Origin: Thalassospira sp. HF15
Lineage (GTDB): Bacteria > Pseudomonadota > Alphaproteobacteria > Rhodospirillales > Thalassospiraceae
Assembly: GCF_011806525.1 (NCBI RefSeq)
Contig: NZ_JAAVKI010000004.1
Coordinates: 186,001-250,000 of the forward strand
Reading direction: 5' to 3'
Length of the DNA stretch: 64,000 bases
Part shown: piece by piece, positions 37,890 through 47,034 of the stretch
How positions within the stretch are numbered: the stretch's first letter is position 1
How the letters are laid out: every line of letters begins with the position of its first letter
The notes under the pieces: model-generated
Seen by the model: only the letters and a program-made list of their open reading frames with translations
Databases searched by the model: none
Told to the model about the DNA's origin: nothing
Position numbers and translations under genes: made by a program

Positions 37890-37929
37890 GCATATGTATT
37901 ATCACACCCATCGAATTGATCATATGCAT
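37888..37929. promoter_or_regulatory. Inverted repeat in the LysR/quinone reductase divergent promoter
   Basis: ATGCATATG at 37888-37896 and CATATGCAT at 37921-37929 are exact reverse complements separated by 24 bp. The left arm covers the LysR start codon, which suits autorepression. Confidence 0.5.
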
Positions 37930-37989
37930 TGTTCGGATCACACTTCTCCCATCAACAGGCACTGCCTGCCCCTTAACGGAGAAACTGAC

Positions 37990-38856
37990 ATGACCGTATT
38001 GATCACCGGCGCGACCGGCCAACTTGGAACGCTGGTTGTTAAACATCTGCTGGATCGCATTCCGGCAAGCGATATCGCCGTAAGTGTGCGCACCCCCGAA
38101 AAGGCCGCAGAGCTCGCTGCCAAGGGCATTGATGTTCGCAAGGGCGATTTCAACGACGTAGCCCTGATGACCAAGGCCTTTGCGGGTATCGACACCGCAC
38201 TCATCATCTCGGCCGAGGACGACAACGCAACCCGCATCAAACAGCACAGAACGGCGGTCGATGCCGCCAAGGCCGCAGGCGTCAAACACATCGTCTATAC
38301 CGGCATTGTCGATCCCAAGGCCGATGCCGATTTCACCTATTCGGCCATTCACCTTGATACCGAAAACTACATCCGCCAAACCGGCCTTGCCTACACGATC
38401 TTGCGCAACAGCTTCTATGCCGATCTGTTGCTGGCAGGTGTCCCGCACGCGCTTGAAACCGGCGATTACGGTGCACCGGCCGGGGATGCCAAAATCACCT
38501 ATATCCCGCGCAATGACCTTGCAGAAGCCGCAGCGGTCGTGCTTGCCAACCCGGCCGATCATATCAACAAGATCTATGACCTGACGGGCACCAAGGGTGT
38601 TACCCATAGCGAAATCGCAGGCTACATCGCCGATGCCACCGGCAAGCCGGTCAAGTTCGTCGACCTGCCAGCAGAAGTCCATACCGGCATCCTCGGAAGC
38701 CTCGGCCTGCCAGACCATCTGGTCGAAGCCCTTTCGGGCCTTTATGTCGGGGCGAAAAAAGGCGATTACGAAACCGTCAGCCCCGATTTCGAAAAGGTCG
38801 TGGGTCGCAAGCCACAATCGGTCGAGGATTTCATCAAGTCCGCATTGGCACGCTAG
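37990..38856 (+). CDS. NmrA/QorB-like NAD(P)H:quinone oxidoreductase
   Basis: 288 residues from ATG 37990 (MTVLITGATGQLG). It is an atypical SDR with the loop GATGQLGTLVVKHLL, AAKAAGVKHIVYTGI, YTILRNSFYADLLL and the late GAKKGDYETVSPDFEKV. The sequence resembles QOR2/YtfG, which reduces quinones with NADPH. It is divergent from the LysR gene, a common pairing in which the regulator senses a quinone or thiol stress. Confidence 0.88.
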   Translation: MTVLITGATGQLGTLVVKHLLDRIPASDIAVSVRTPEKAAELAAKGIDVRKGDFNDVALMTKAFAGIDTALIISAEDDNATRIKQHRTAVDAAKAAGVKHIVYTGIVDPKADADFTYSAIHLDTENYIRQTGLAYTILRNSFYADLLLAGVPHALETGDYGAPAGDAKITYIPRNDLAEAAAVVLANPADHINKIYDLTGTKGVTHSEIAGYIADATGKPVKFVDLPAEVHTGILGSLGLPDHLVEALSGLYVGAKKGDYETVSPDFEKVVGRKPQSVEDFIKSALAR

Positions 38857-38875
38857 GCCAAAGTCCCAAAACACA

Positions 38876-38906
38876 AAAAAACGGGCCCCGAAAGGGGCCC
38901 GGCAAG
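38876..38906 (-). terminator. Terminator hairpin, T run on the minus strand
   Basis: CGGGCCCC at 38882-38889 and GGGGCCCG at 38894-38901 enclose GAAA. On the minus strand the stem is followed by TTTTTTTGTGTTTT, so it chiefly ends leftward transcription (the small gene at 38935-39015). It may also stop the quinone reductase transcript. Confidence 0.85.
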
Positions 38907-38934
38907 TTTTCAGGGAGGCATCATGAAGCTGACT

Positions 38935-39015
38935 TTACGGAGCAAAAGTCAGCAGGGAGGAAACAAAAAGCACGGCGGTCGATGTGATCGAAAAAGCGAT
39001 ATACTTGATAATCAT
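38935..39015 (-). CDS. 26-residue small hydrophobic membrane peptide
   Basis: A short frame below usual gene-finder limits: MIIKYIAFSITSTAV, then LFVSSLLTFAP and TAA. One membrane helix spans almost the whole peptide. AAGGA lies nine bases before the ATG, and a strong minus-strand terminator (38876-38906) follows 30 bp after the stop. Start signal, helix and terminator together support a real gene, possibly on the transcript of the DUF1348 gene at 39153-39617. The function is unknown. Confidence 0.55.
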   Translation of the reverse strand: MIIKYIAFSITSTAVLFVSSLLTFAP

Positions 39016-39152
39016 GTTCAGGTTCCTTTGCGGGGTGGCAGGCAAGTCAGCACCGGGGTCGCACCACCTTGCCTGCCGGGTAGAACTCGTTTCCGCCGAA
39101 CTTTCCTGTCCCTTCAGGGAACCGGAACATGGCGGGGTGATCTAAATCGGGA

Positions 39153-39617
39153 TTACAATCCCAAGTCTGACAGCCCCGGATGATCATCCGGACGGCGGCC
39201 AAGCGGCCAATGGAACAGGCGGTCTTCAGCCGAAATCGGCTTGTCATTGATGGATGCCACGCGATGGCGCATCAGCCCGTCCTCATCAAATTCCCAGTTC
39301 TCGTTGCCATAGGCCCGGAACCAGTTGCCGCTGTCATCGCGATATTCATAGGCAAAGCGCACAGCGATGCGGTTTTCATGAAACGCCCAAAGTTCCTTGA
39401 TCAGGCGATAGTCCAGTTCCTTGGCCCATTTGCGGGTCAGGAAGGCAACGATGTTTTCGCGACCGGCAAACATTTCGGACCGGTTGCGCCAGCGGCTGTC
39501 TGGCGTATAGGCCAGCGACACCTTTTCAGGATCTCGGCTGTTCCAGCCATCTTCGGCCAAACGGACTTTCTGTTTGGCAGTTTCAACGTTAAAGGGCGGA
39601 AGTGGCGGCCGTGACAT
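39153..39617 (-). CDS. DUF1348 / NTF2-like (SnoaL fold) protein
   Basis: 154 residues from ATG 39617, with AAGGAT eight bases before it. An in-frame extension to 39644 lacks such a site. The sequence [37 protein letters not shown] and [20 protein letters not shown], ending [15 protein letters not shown], matches the DUF1348 cone-fold family of about 150 residues. The function is not established. It lies beside the AhpD-like gene on the same strand, ~110 bp away. Confidence 0.88.
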   Translation of the reverse strand: MSRPPLPPFNVETAKQKVRLAEDGWNSRDPEKVSLAYTPDSRWRNRSEMFAGRENIVAFLTRKWAKELDYRLIKELWAFHENRIAVRFAYEYRDDSGNWFRAYGNENWEFDEDGLMRHRVASINDKPISAEDRLFHWPLGRRPDDHPGLSDLGL

Positions 39618-39725
39618 CAATCTGATCCTTTGGTCTGTGGTCAATAAGGGGCCCCCGGTCAGCTCGGAGCAACATGCGGAGGGGGGATCGCCGACCGGGG
39701 GAAGTTCCGGGAGTTTGCCCTGCCC

Positions 39726-40274
39726 TCAGGCAGCAGAGGCATTCACCACCGGGAAATCAATCGGGGTATCAAAGGCTTCGTTGAGGTAATTGGTCAGGGT
39801 ATTGAGCGCGACATGGGCCACGATCTCGACCAGTTCGGCCTCGCTGTAACCGGCAAGTTTGGCCGCACTGACATCACCTTCGCTGACCTGGCCACGGTTT
39901 TTCACCAGGGCCACGGCAAAACGTACAGCCGCATCAGCCTTCTGATCCGTCGACGTACCGTTACGGTTTGCCGCGATCTCGGCGTCATCAAGTTTCGCCA
40001 GGTTTTTACCAAGATAGGTATGCGCCGACAGGCAATAGTCACAGCCATTGAGCTGGGCAACTGCAAGGGCAATGCGTTCGCGGGTCTGCGGATCCAGTGC
40101 GCCTTTGGAAAGCGCACCATTCAAACCAAGATAACCTTCAAGGGCTGCCGGGCTGTTTGCCGTCAGACGGAACAGGTTCGGAACCGAACCAAGCATCTTG
40201 TTGACACCTTCAAGAAGCGGCTGGGCGGTTTCGGGTGCTGCGTCGATCGAAGCAGGCAGAGAAATGCGGGTCAT
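39726..40274 (-). CDS. Carboxymuconolactone decarboxylase / AhpD-like peroxidase-type protein
   Basis: 182 residues from ATG 40274, with AAGGAGAG upstream. The AhpD core shows RERIALAVAQLNGCDYCLSAHTYLG (in two parts, RERIALAVAQLNG and CDYCLSAH) with the redox CxxC and proton-relay His. Such proteins act in peroxide or thiol stress. A palindrome typical of TetR operators lies ~50 bp before the start, and a near-copy precedes the divergent TetR gene at 40472, which probably controls both. Confidence 0.9.
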   Translation of the reverse strand: MTRISLPASIDAAPETAQPLLEGVNKMLGSVPNLFRLTANSPAALEGYLGLNGALSKGALDPQTRERIALAVAQLNGCDYCLSAHTYLGKNLAKLDDAEIAANRNGTSTDQKADAAVRFAVALVKNRGQVSEGDVSAAKLAGYSEAELVEIVAHVALNTLTNYLNEAFDTPIDFPVVNASAA

Positions 40275-40325
40275 TGAAACTCTCCTTAACAAGTTCGGGT
40301 TGATCAGTGTTGAAAACATATATAC

Positions 40326-40339
40326 AGACAGGTCTGTCT
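40326..40339. promoter_or_regulatory. TetR-type operator 1 (AGACAGGTCTGTCT)
   Basis: AGACAG and CTGTCT flank a two-base centre. It lies in the promoter region of the AhpD-like gene and shares ATACAGACnGGTCTG with operator 2. Confidence 0.65.
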
Positions 40340-40419
40340 ACTTGTCAAATATAATTTTGAAATGATCGTTCTGTTATGAGCAAAGGTTGCATTTCTGCGG
40401 TTTTCCCGCCACAAAGATA

Positions 40420-40431
40420 CAGACCGGTCTG
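40420..40431. promoter_or_regulatory. TetR-type operator 2 (CAGACCGGTCTG)
   Basis: A perfect 12-bp palindrome 40 bp before the TetR start. It is the classic AGACCGGTCT half-site pair used by many TetR repressors. Confidence 0.7.
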
Positions 40432-40471
40432 ACTATCGAAGTGCCGAATCCGACCACTGGAGTGAAAAAAG

Positions 40472-41050
40472 TTGAAATCGAAACGCGACGTTCTCGTCGA
40501 TACGGCCCTGCGTCTTTTCTATACTCAGGGCTTCAATGCCACCGGAATCGACAAGATTCTCGCCGAATCCGGCGTCGCCAAAATGACGATGTACAAACAC
40601 TTCAAGTCCAAGGACGAGCTGATCCTCGCCGCCCTCACGCGCCGCGATGAACAGTTCCGCGACTGGCTGACATCGGAAATGCAAAAGGCGTCCACCAATC
40701 CGCGCGAACAGATTCTTGCGATGTATGATGCGCTCGAAGAATGGTTCCACGGGCGCGCCTTCAAGGGCATGGGATTTTCGGGCTGCGCCTTTATCAATGC
40801 CTCAAGCGAGTTCGCCAAGCTTGACCACCCCGCTCACAAGATCGCAGCCGAACACAAGGTCTGTGTTCTCGAACATATTGCTGATCTGTGTGAGAAGGCC
40901 GGCGCATCCAACCCCAAACAACTCGCCGAGGAATTGGCCCTGCTCAAGGAAGGTGCGATTGTTACAGCACAGGTCCGCGGCATGCCCGAATCGGCCCGAA
41001 TCGCCAAGACCATGGCAACCAGATTGCTCGATGCGGCCCTTCCCGCCTGA
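40472..41050 (+). CDS. TetR-family transcriptional regulator
   Basis: 192 residues from a TTG start at 40472, preceded by GGAG ten bases upstream. There is no ATG alternative before the DNA-binding domain, so TTG is needed. The HTH reads LVDTALRLFYTQGFNATGID, then AESGVAKMTMYKHFKSKDEL. It is divergent from the AhpD-like gene and the two share twin palindromes, so it is probably a self-regulating repressor of that gene. The inducer is unknown, perhaps an electrophile or peroxide. Confidence 0.9.
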   Translation: MKSKRDVLVDTALRLFYTQGFNATGIDKILAESGVAKMTMYKHFKSKDELILAALTRRDEQFRDWLTSEMQKASTNPREQILAMYDALEEWFHGRAFKGMGFSGCAFINASSEFAKLDHPAHKIAAEHKVCVLEHIADLCEKAGASNPKQLAEELALLKEGAIVTAQVRGMPESARIAKTMATRLLDAALPA

Positions 41051-41081
41051 CGGCGTCAGTAAGCCGGTCTAAAAAAACAAA

Positions 41082-41109
41082 ACGGGGCCATATAAGGCCC
41101 CGTTTTTTG
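41082..41109. terminator. Bidirectional terminator between the TetR gene and rnd
   Basis: ACGGGGCC at 41082-41089 pairs with GGCCCCGT at 41096-41103, with a T run after and an A-rich run before. Confidence 0.9.
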
Positions 41110-41130
41110 TTCGCTTTAGTCGAAAGCTAA

Positions 41131-42294
41131 TTAGCTATCAAGTTCGACAAAGACCACTTCGCCGTCTTTCAGCTTAAGGCCAAGCTGCCCGTGTTTGAGG
41201 CGCAGCGCATATTGCCCGAACAGATCGCGGCGCCAGCCACGCATCGCAGGCACATCCGCCTCATCATCAGCTGCAATGTTCTGCAGATCATCGCTTGAGG
41301 CCACCAGACGCTGGGCAACACCCTTTTCCTCGGCACAAAGCTTCAAAAGGACTTTAAGCAACTCGACCGTCGGGCCGATGCCAGCAGGAAGTTCGATGCG
41401 TTGTTTCGGCTTCGGCCACTGATCCTGCGGGCTGTCCAACGCTGCCTTGATCGCCTCGATAATCGCCTGCCCCGGCTTGGAACTGCCAAAGTTCCGCCCG
41501 ACACCACGGGTTTTATCAAGGTCCTTGTCCGTCATCGGCTGACGGGCCGCAATATCCAGCAAGGTATCATCGCGCAAAATCCGGTTACGCGGCAGGTTCT
41601 TGCGCTGCGCTTCGGTTTCGCGCCATTCACCAAGCGCACGGGCGACTGCCAGGAATTTCGGGCTGTTGGACCGGGTTTTAAGCCGCTTCCATGCATCGGC
41701 CGGCTCAATCGAATAGATCGACGGATCGGTCAGGCGTTCCATTTCCTCAAACAGCCAAACAGCACGGCCATTGGCCTCAAGCCGTTCATGAAATGCCTCA
41801 TAGATCACGCGCAGATGGGTCACATCCGACAGCGCGTAACTGATCTGTTTGGTAGAAAGCGGGCGGCGTGACCAATCGGTAAAGCGCATCGATTTATCGA
41901 TATTTTTGCGCGCCACCTTGTTGACCAGCGTCTCATAGCCGACCTGATCGCCATAGCCCAGCACCATCGCCGCCACCTGGGTATCAAACACCGGATGGGG
42001 GACCTTGCCCGACAGATGCACAAAAATCTCGATATCCTGACGCGCGGCGTGAAACACCTTGACGACGTTTTCGTCCTGCATCAGCTCGAACAGCGGCGCT
42101 AGGTCAATGCCCTCGGCCAGCGGATCGACCGCGGCCCCGTTATCGGACGGCTCCGGACTTGCCAGCTGTACCAGACACAGTTGCGGCCAATAGGTCGAGT
42201 CCCGCATGAATTCGGTATCGACAGTGACATATTCGAACTTGCGCAATCTTTCACAGAGATCGCGAAGTTCTTCTGTAGTTGTAATCGGTTCCAT
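41131..42294 (-). CDS. rnd: Ribonuclease D
   Basis: 387 residues from ATG 42294 (MEPITTTEEL). An extension to 42321 is in frame but has no ribosome site. The 3'-5' exonuclease domain has the DEDDy residues: VDTEFM, VFHAARQDIEIF, FDTQVAAMVLGYGDQVGY and YALSDVTHLRVIYE. An HRDC domain follows (ARALGEWRETEAQRKNLPRN, then DTLLDIAARQPMT). It trims tRNA precursors and other stable RNAs. Length and order match the family. Confidence 0.95.
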   Translation of the reverse strand: MEPITTTEELRDLCERLRKFEYVTVDTEFMRDSTYWPQLCLVQLASPEPSDNGAAVDPLAEGIDLAPLFELMQDENVVKVFHAARQDIEIFVHLSGKVPHPVFDTQVAAMVLGYGDQVGYETLVNKVARKNIDKSMRFTDWSRRPLSTKQISYALSDVTHLRVIYEAFHERLEANGRAVWLFEEMERLTDPSIYSIEPADAWKRLKTRSNSPKFLAVARALGEWRETEAQRKNLPRNRILRDDTLLDIAARQPMTDKDLDKTRGVGRNFGSSKPGQAIIEAIKAALDSPQDQWPKPKQRIELPAGIGPTVELLKVLLKLCAEEKGVAQRLVASSDDLQNIAADDEADVPAMRGWRRDLFGQYALRLKHGQLGLKLKDGEVVFVELDS

Positions 42295-42410
42295 GTCGAT
42301 TGCTATAGCATTGCACGGCACAATCCGCCAGTGGCTTCAATGCAGGGCTGATCTTCGCCGTATTCAGGCGATCATGACCACCACGCACCACCGCACCAAG
42401 GCCCATGCCC

Positions 42411-43496
42411 CTAGATGATTTCGTCCTCATCCAAAAGCGGATCGGACTGCAGGTGGGTTTCGATGGCGTCCATGCGTTCCTGGACTTCGGATGGCCGTTT
42501 GATGGCTGCAACGTGAAACAGCGCGTCCCCCTGATTGACAATCGGATGATTGGTCCGCCCGATAATCAGCCCGTCTTCACGTGCATAGATATCCTCATCA
42601 CGCTGCCCGAACGGATCAGACACGGCGGCGACAACATCACCGGCATGGACAAAATCGCCCGCCAGCTTGAAGGTCCGCAATATCCCCCCGGCTGGTGCGC
42701 GCAGCCAATGGCTGTTCGATGATTTAAACGACGCCACCCGTGGTTCGCGCACGGTGCGTTGCGATAGCATGCCCAGTTTGCGCATGACGCGTAAAACGCC
42801 CGAAACCCCGGCCCTGATCGACATTTCATCAAACCGAAGCCCTTCACCCGCCTCATACAGCAGGATCGGCACGCCAAGCTCACGCGCGGCTTCGCGCAGC
42901 GACCCTTCACGCAGCGGGCTGGTCAGGATGATCGGCGCGCCAAATGCCTCGGCATATTCCATGATATTCGGATCATCTTCATTGACGCGGATCTGGGGCA
43001 AGTTAACACGGTTAACCGCCGCCGAATGCAGATCGATGCCGAAATCGGATCGTTCGACAATTTCATTTAAAAACAGATGCGCCAGCTGGGCGGCAAGCGA
43101 TCCACGCGAATGGCCGGGGAAACAGCGGTTCAAATCGCGGCGGTCAGGCAGATACCGCGTATGGTTTAAAAAGCCAAACGCATTAACCACCGGCACGGCA
43201 AGCAACGTGCCCCGCATACCGCGAAGGGCCGGTGATTTCAAAACACGGCGAATGACCTCCACCCCGACAATCTCGTCCCCATGCACCGCCCCACTGACAA
43301 AAATCACCGGCCCGGGCCGTTTGCCATGCACCACATTAACCGTCAGGTTGACCGGCGTGTGGTTGGACAGAAGCGAGATCGGAATATCAACAATCTGGCG
43401 GGTACCGGCTGCAACCTTTTTGCCGCAAATTTCAAAATCGGGGGTTTTGGGGGTTCTGCGTTGCCCACGTTTGGTTGCTGATCCGGTTTCGCTCAT
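42411..43496 (-). CDS. Succinylglutamate desuccinylase/aspartoacylase-family (M14-like) deacylase
   Basis: 361 residues. Zinc-carboxypeptidase-like landmarks are VSGAVHGDEIVGVEVIRRVL with HxxE zinc ligands, PDRRDLNRCFPG (Arg-Asp-Leu-Asn substrate residues), and DFGIDLHSAAVNRVNLP with the third ligand His. The C-terminal ~90 residues form the usual beta-sandwich. It starts 15 bp after rimK, in the order RimB-like protease, rimK, deacylase, a grouping seen in many proteobacteria, so it may process glutamate tails or related amino acids. The substrate is not proven. Confidence 0.88.
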   Translation of the reverse strand: MSETGSATKRGQRRTPKTPDFEICGKKVAAGTRQIVDIPISLLSNHTPVNLTVNVVHGKRPGPVIFVSGAVHGDEIVGVEVIRRVLKSPALRGMRGTLLAVPVVNAFGFLNHTRYLPDRRDLNRCFPGHSRGSLAAQLAHLFLNEIVERSDFGIDLHSAAVNRVNLPQIRVNEDDPNIMEYAEAFGAPIILTSPLREGSLREAARELGVPILLYEAGEGLRFDEMSIRAGVSGVLRVMRKLGMLSQRTVREPRVASFKSSNSHWLRAPAGGILRTFKLAGDFVHAGDVVAAVSDPFGQRDEDIYAREDGLIIGRTNHPIVNQGDALFHVAAIKRPSEVQERMDAIETHLQSDPLLDEDEII

Positions 43497-43511
43497 GGCT
43501 TTGTTCCCTGG

Positions 43512-44417
43512 TTATCCCTTGCCCTTGGTCCGCACCTTGCCGGGCTTGAAGTCTTTTTCCATGAAATCAATGATCATACCGGCAATGTCCTTGCCCGTGG
43601 CATTCTCAATCCCTTCAAGTCCGGGGGATGAGTTAACTTCCATCACCACCGGCCCGTGGTTGGACCGCAGGATATCAACACCACAGACATTGAGCCCCAT
43701 CGCCTTGGCCGCTTCAACCGCAGTCGAGCGTTCCTGTGGCGTGATGCGGATTGATCGCGAAGACCCGCCGCGATGAATGTTGGACCGGAAATCGCCCTCC
43801 GCCCCTTTGCGTTCCATGCTGGCGACAACCTTGCCACCAATCACAAAGCAGCGGATATCGCTGTTCCCGGCTTCCTTGATGAATTCCTGCACCATGATCG
43901 CCACATTGGCCCCACGGAACGCTTCAATCACGGATTTGGCAGATTTTTCGGTTTCGCCCAGAACCACACCGATGCCCTGCGTGCCTTCCAGCAGCTTGAT
44001 CACCACTGGCGCACCGCCAACGATGGATAGAACTTCATCAGTCTTTTTCGGATCATGGGCAAAGGCGGTTACCGGCAGGCCAATACCGCGGCGCGCCAAA
44101 ATCTGCAGCGAGCGCAGCTTGTCGCGCGACCGGCCAATGGCAACCGATTCATTGAGCGGATAAACACCCATCATTTCAAACTGTCGCAACACTGCCAGAC
44201 CGAACTGGGTCACCGACACACCGATACGCGGGATGACCGCGTCATAGCCGGTCAGTTTCGACCCGCCATAATAGATTTCCGGTTTCAGCGACGTGATATT
44301 CATCGACACGCGCAGGGTATTGATGATGTCAAGCTCATGGCCGCGCGCCTCTGCTGCCTCCACCAGCTTTTTATGGGAGTACAGGTTCGGGTTGCGGGCC
44401 AGCATCGCGATTTTCAT
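43512..44417 (-). CDS. rimK: RimK-family ATP-grasp alpha-L-glutamate ligase
   Basis: 301 residues from ATG 44417 ([18 protein letters not shown]), the length of E. coli RimK. It has the ATP-grasp set: GCG-rich [56 protein letters not shown] and the metal-binding [18 protein letters not shown]. It adds glutamates to the C-terminus of ribosomal protein S6 in characterised bacteria. It is flanked by a RimB-like protease gene upstream and a deacylase gene downstream. Confidence 0.95.
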   Translation of the reverse strand: MKIAMLARNPNLYSHKKLVEAAEARGHELDIINTLRVSMNITSLKPEIYYGGSKLTGYDAVIPRIGVSVTQFGLAVLRQFEMMGVYPLNESVAIGRSRDKLRSLQILARRGIGLPVTAFAHDPKKTDEVLSIVGGAPVVIKLLEGTQGIGVVLGETEKSAKSVIEAFRGANVAIMVQEFIKEAGNSDIRCFVIGGKVVASMERKGAEGDFRSNIHRGGSSRSIRITPQERSTAVEAAKAMGLNVCGVDILRSNHGPVVMEVNSSPGLEGIENATGKDIAGMIIDFMEKDFKPGKVRTKGKG

Positions 44418-44565
44418 TGAATATACCCCCAAGTTTGCCATGACGTTTTGCATGACCAAGCGCGCACACGGTCCATTGCCGGCTGCGAGCAGATGAAATG
44501 GTGTCAGAAAGTGAAACGACCCTATCCGTTGTTTGTTCCGGTTTTCGGGTCGTTCTTCTGCGCGT

Positions 44566-45066
44566 CTATCGCTGTTCCGGCTTCCCTGCAAGATAAGATT
44601 TTGATGGCAGCACCAAAAATCTTCCTGCCTTCATTGCCGTACGGCCCAAAAGCATGGGAAAGCCCATGATCGACCGGTTTGCCAGCGACACTTCAACTTT
44701 CAATTTGTGATGCCCGACCAGGATATGGGTCGAAATCACAAAACGTTCTTCAGCACTTCCGTTCGAAGAGCGAATCTCGCGAATCTCCACCAACGGGGCC
44801 AGACAGTCCATCCGGCCATGCCCGTCTCCGGGATAGTGCGGCAGGGTAAAAGCAACAAAGTCGCGCCCTTCGCGCTCAACCTGTCTGGGATTGATCGCAT
44901 GCAGCGACGATGTCCGTGCCCCCGTATCAACCTTAGCCTTGATCACAGGCACGTCAAGATCGGGAAGGCCGATCCATTCCCGCCAGCCCAGAACATGCCC
45001 ATCGGCAATCAGCGATGCAGTCTGTGTCTTGAGCGACGGTTTTGCTTTTGCGCGTTGCGGGCTCAC
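44566..45066 (-). CDS. RimB-like retropepsin-type ('ATP-dependent zinc protease') protein
   Basis: 166 residues of PF05618. [20 protein letters not shown] leads into the aspartic-protease-like [12 protein letters not shown] with the single catalytic Asp, and the C-terminal [18 protein letters not shown] forms the flap and end strand. In Pseudomonas the RimB protease trims the glutamate tails that RimK adds. The gene lies 148 bp upstream of rimK on the same strand. No signal peptide is seen, so it is cytoplasmic. A second member with a long disordered tail appears to end at position 725. Confidence 0.9.
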   Translation of the reverse strand: MSPQRAKAKPSLKTQTASLIADGHVLGWREWIGLPDLDVPVIKAKVDTGARTSSLHAINPRQVEREGRDFVAFTLPHYPGDGHGRMDCLAPLVEIREIRSSNGSAEERFVISTHILVGHHKLKVEVSLANRSIMGFPMLLGRTAMKAGRFLVLPSKSYLAGKPEQR

Positions 45067-45163
45067 ATGCAGCTTCCAGTTATTGAACGCAAATTCTTAG
45101 ATGTGAACGACTATACCCGGTAACAACCTGATCGGCTTGCGAAATTCGTATTCGCCATCCCGA

Positions 45164-45880
45164 TCAAGCCGCCATGTCATCCATCACACTGCGCACCAGC
45201 GGCAAGGTCACCGCGCGCTTTTCGGCCAGTGCCCGGCGATCAATCGCGGCCACCAATTCACTTAACGCCGCAAAGGACCGTTCGATCCGTGGCAACACAT
45301 AACTGATGATTTGCGGGCTGGCCGGGATTTGCCGGTCAGCAAACAGCTTGATCAAAAGACCGACAATCAAATCATCATCCGGCGGGGAAATCTCGCACAC
45401 CAATGCCGCACCCAACCGGGATCGCAGATCCGGCAATTCGATCTGCCAGCGCGATGGCGGCTGGCTTGCGGTCAACAGCAAATGCCCACCGCGTTCTTTC
45501 AGCATATTGTAAAGATGGAAACACACGGTTTCATCAAGCCCCTGCCCGGCGACAAGGTCCGCATCCTCGATCACAAGACCAGTGGACTCACCCAAAAGCG
45601 TATCCGGGTTAACACCGTTCAAGTCCTTTGCTGCGACCTGCAGCGCGCCCGACCGCGCCCGCCAGACTTCCGCCAGATGACTTTTCCCGCAGCCCTTTGG
45701 CCCATAAAGGCACAATGCCGGGGCTGGCCATTTCGGCCATTGGTCGATCCACGCCACCGCTTCGCTATTGCAATCGGCCACCATGAAATCATCGCGGCCA
45801 AGCGCTGGACGCATTTCAAGGGCCAGCGGCAATTGCTGCGGGTCGTTATCTTTATCCGGCTTGGATGGTACCCGGGTCAA
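45164..45880 (-). CDS. hda: Hda-like DnaA-homologous replication regulator
   Basis: 238 residues. The N-terminal QLPLAL (residues ~16-21) is a beta-clamp-binding motif. The AAA+ part follows the DnaA domain III pattern: CLYGPKGCGKSHLAEVW (Walker A), LVIEDADL (Walker B), LLLTASQPP and LRSRLGAALV. There is no DnaA domain IV. Such proteins bind the clamp and stimulate ATP hydrolysis by DnaA after initiation. The AI-2E-type permease gene directly upstream is a known neighbour of hda in alphaproteobacteria. Confidence 0.92.
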   Translation of the reverse strand: MTRVPSKPDKDNDPQQLPLALEMRPALGRDDFMVADCNSEAVAWIDQWPKWPAPALCLYGPKGCGKSHLAEVWRARSGALQVAAKDLNGVNPDTLLGESTGLVIEDADLVAGQGLDETVCFHLYNMLKERGGHLLLTASQPPSRWQIELPDLRSRLGAALVCEISPPDDDLIVGLLIKLFADRQIPASPQIISYVLPRIERSFAALSELVAAIDRRALAEKRAVTLPLVRSVMDDMAA

Positions 45881-45915
45881 AGTAAACTCAATTTGCTGAT
45901 CTCGATCTTGCGGTT

Positions 45916-47010
45916 CTAGTTCTCGGTATCGGCATTGGCATTGCTGCCGTCATCCAGTCCGTGATCATAAAGCCGACTATCCAGATACTGCCTTAAGCTA
46001 TAACGCACAAGCACGCCGATCACGGCTGCCACCGGCACCGCCAGCATCACGCCAAGAAGTCCGAAAACTGCACCACCGGCAAGCAAGGCAAACATCACCC
46101 AGACGGCATGAAGCCCCACCTTGTCACCGACAAGCTTCGGTGTCAGGAAATTGCCCTCAAGCACTTGCCCGATCAAAAACACAAGCGCCACAAGCCCAAG
46201 ATCAAGGCCGAAGCCAAACTGGGCCAGCGCCACCCCCATGCCCACCGCAAAGCCGGCAATCATCCCGAAATAGGGCACAAAGGACACAAGCCCGGTCATC
46301 AACCCGATGACAAAGCCAAACTCAAGCCCGGCAAGCGTCAAACCCAACCCGTAAAACAGGCCAAGCAACAAACACACAATCGCCTGCCCGCGGACAAACC
46401 CGGCAAGGGTTTCGTCAATCTCTATAACGCACTGGCGGATATCCTTGGCCGAGCGACGCGGCAGGTAACTGTCCACCTTGGCGACGATCTTGTCCCAGTC
46501 GCGCAGCAGATAAAACGACACCACCGGCGTAATGAACAGCAAACTCAGGAAGTTCAACAGCGCAAGGCCACCCGACAGCACGTTGCTTAAGACATTGCCC
46601 ACCCATTTAAGGGCATTGGCACTCTGTCCCTTGATCGCATCCGATACACTTTGAAGCGTCTCGGGGGCCACCCGGTCCAGAACGTTTTGCAAGTAAGGCG
46701 CAACATTGGTGCGCAACACATCAACATAGCCCGGAAAGCGTTCAAGGAACCCTGCCAACTGGCTGCCGATCATCGGCACGACAATCAAAAGCACCAGCAG
46801 GAAAACAAGGAAGAACAACACCGTGATGATGCTGGTCGCAACCACCCGGCTGGCCCCGCGTGCTTCAAGCTTGTCGGCCAGTGGATCAAGGAAATAGGCA
46901 ATCGCCATCCCGGCCACAAACGGCAGCAGGATGCTCGAAAACAGCCAGATCAGGAAAAAGAATCCGACGACAAAGATCAGCCAGAAACGTGCTTGCTGTC
47001 GTAATGTCAT
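45916..47010 (-). CDS. AI-2E/PerM-family membrane transporter
   Basis: 364 residues with about eight membrane helices. The first is FWLIFVVGFFFLIWLFSSIL. It has the family-typical AYFLDPLADKLEARG, FVPYFGMIAGFAVGMGVALA, the EGNFLTPKLVGDKVGLH signature and LLGVMLAVPVAAVIGVL. The substrate of most members is not known. It lies 24 bp after the DUF2066 gene and 35 bp before hda, and all three are probably one transcript. Confidence 0.9.
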   Translation of the reverse strand: MTLRQQARFWLIFVVGFFFLIWLFSSILLPFVAGMAIAYFLDPLADKLEARGASRVVATSIITVLFFLVFLLVLLIVVPMIGSQLAGFLERFPGYVDVLRTNVAPYLQNVLDRVAPETLQSVSDAIKGQSANALKWVGNVLSNVLSGGLALLNFLSLLFITPVVSFYLLRDWDKIVAKVDSYLPRRSAKDIRQCVIEIDETLAGFVRGQAIVCLLLGLFYGLGLTLAGLEFGFVIGLMTGLVSFVPYFGMIAGFAVGMGVALAQFGFGLDLGLVALVFLIGQVLEGNFLTPKLVGDKVGLHAVWVMFALLAGGAVFGLLGVMLAVPVAAVIGVLVRYSLRQYLDSRLYDHGLDDGSNANADTEN

Positions 47011-47034
47011 GCCCCGGCCCCCTTGATGCCTGGA

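Noticed and set aside
38923..39183. An 86-codon plus-strand frame after the quinone reductase hairpin, with AGGGAGG before its ATG
   Set aside because: The sequence is rich in Arg, Gly and Pro without any domain, it overlaps the small minus-strand gene and the DUF1348 gene end, and the hairpin's T run serves the other strand.
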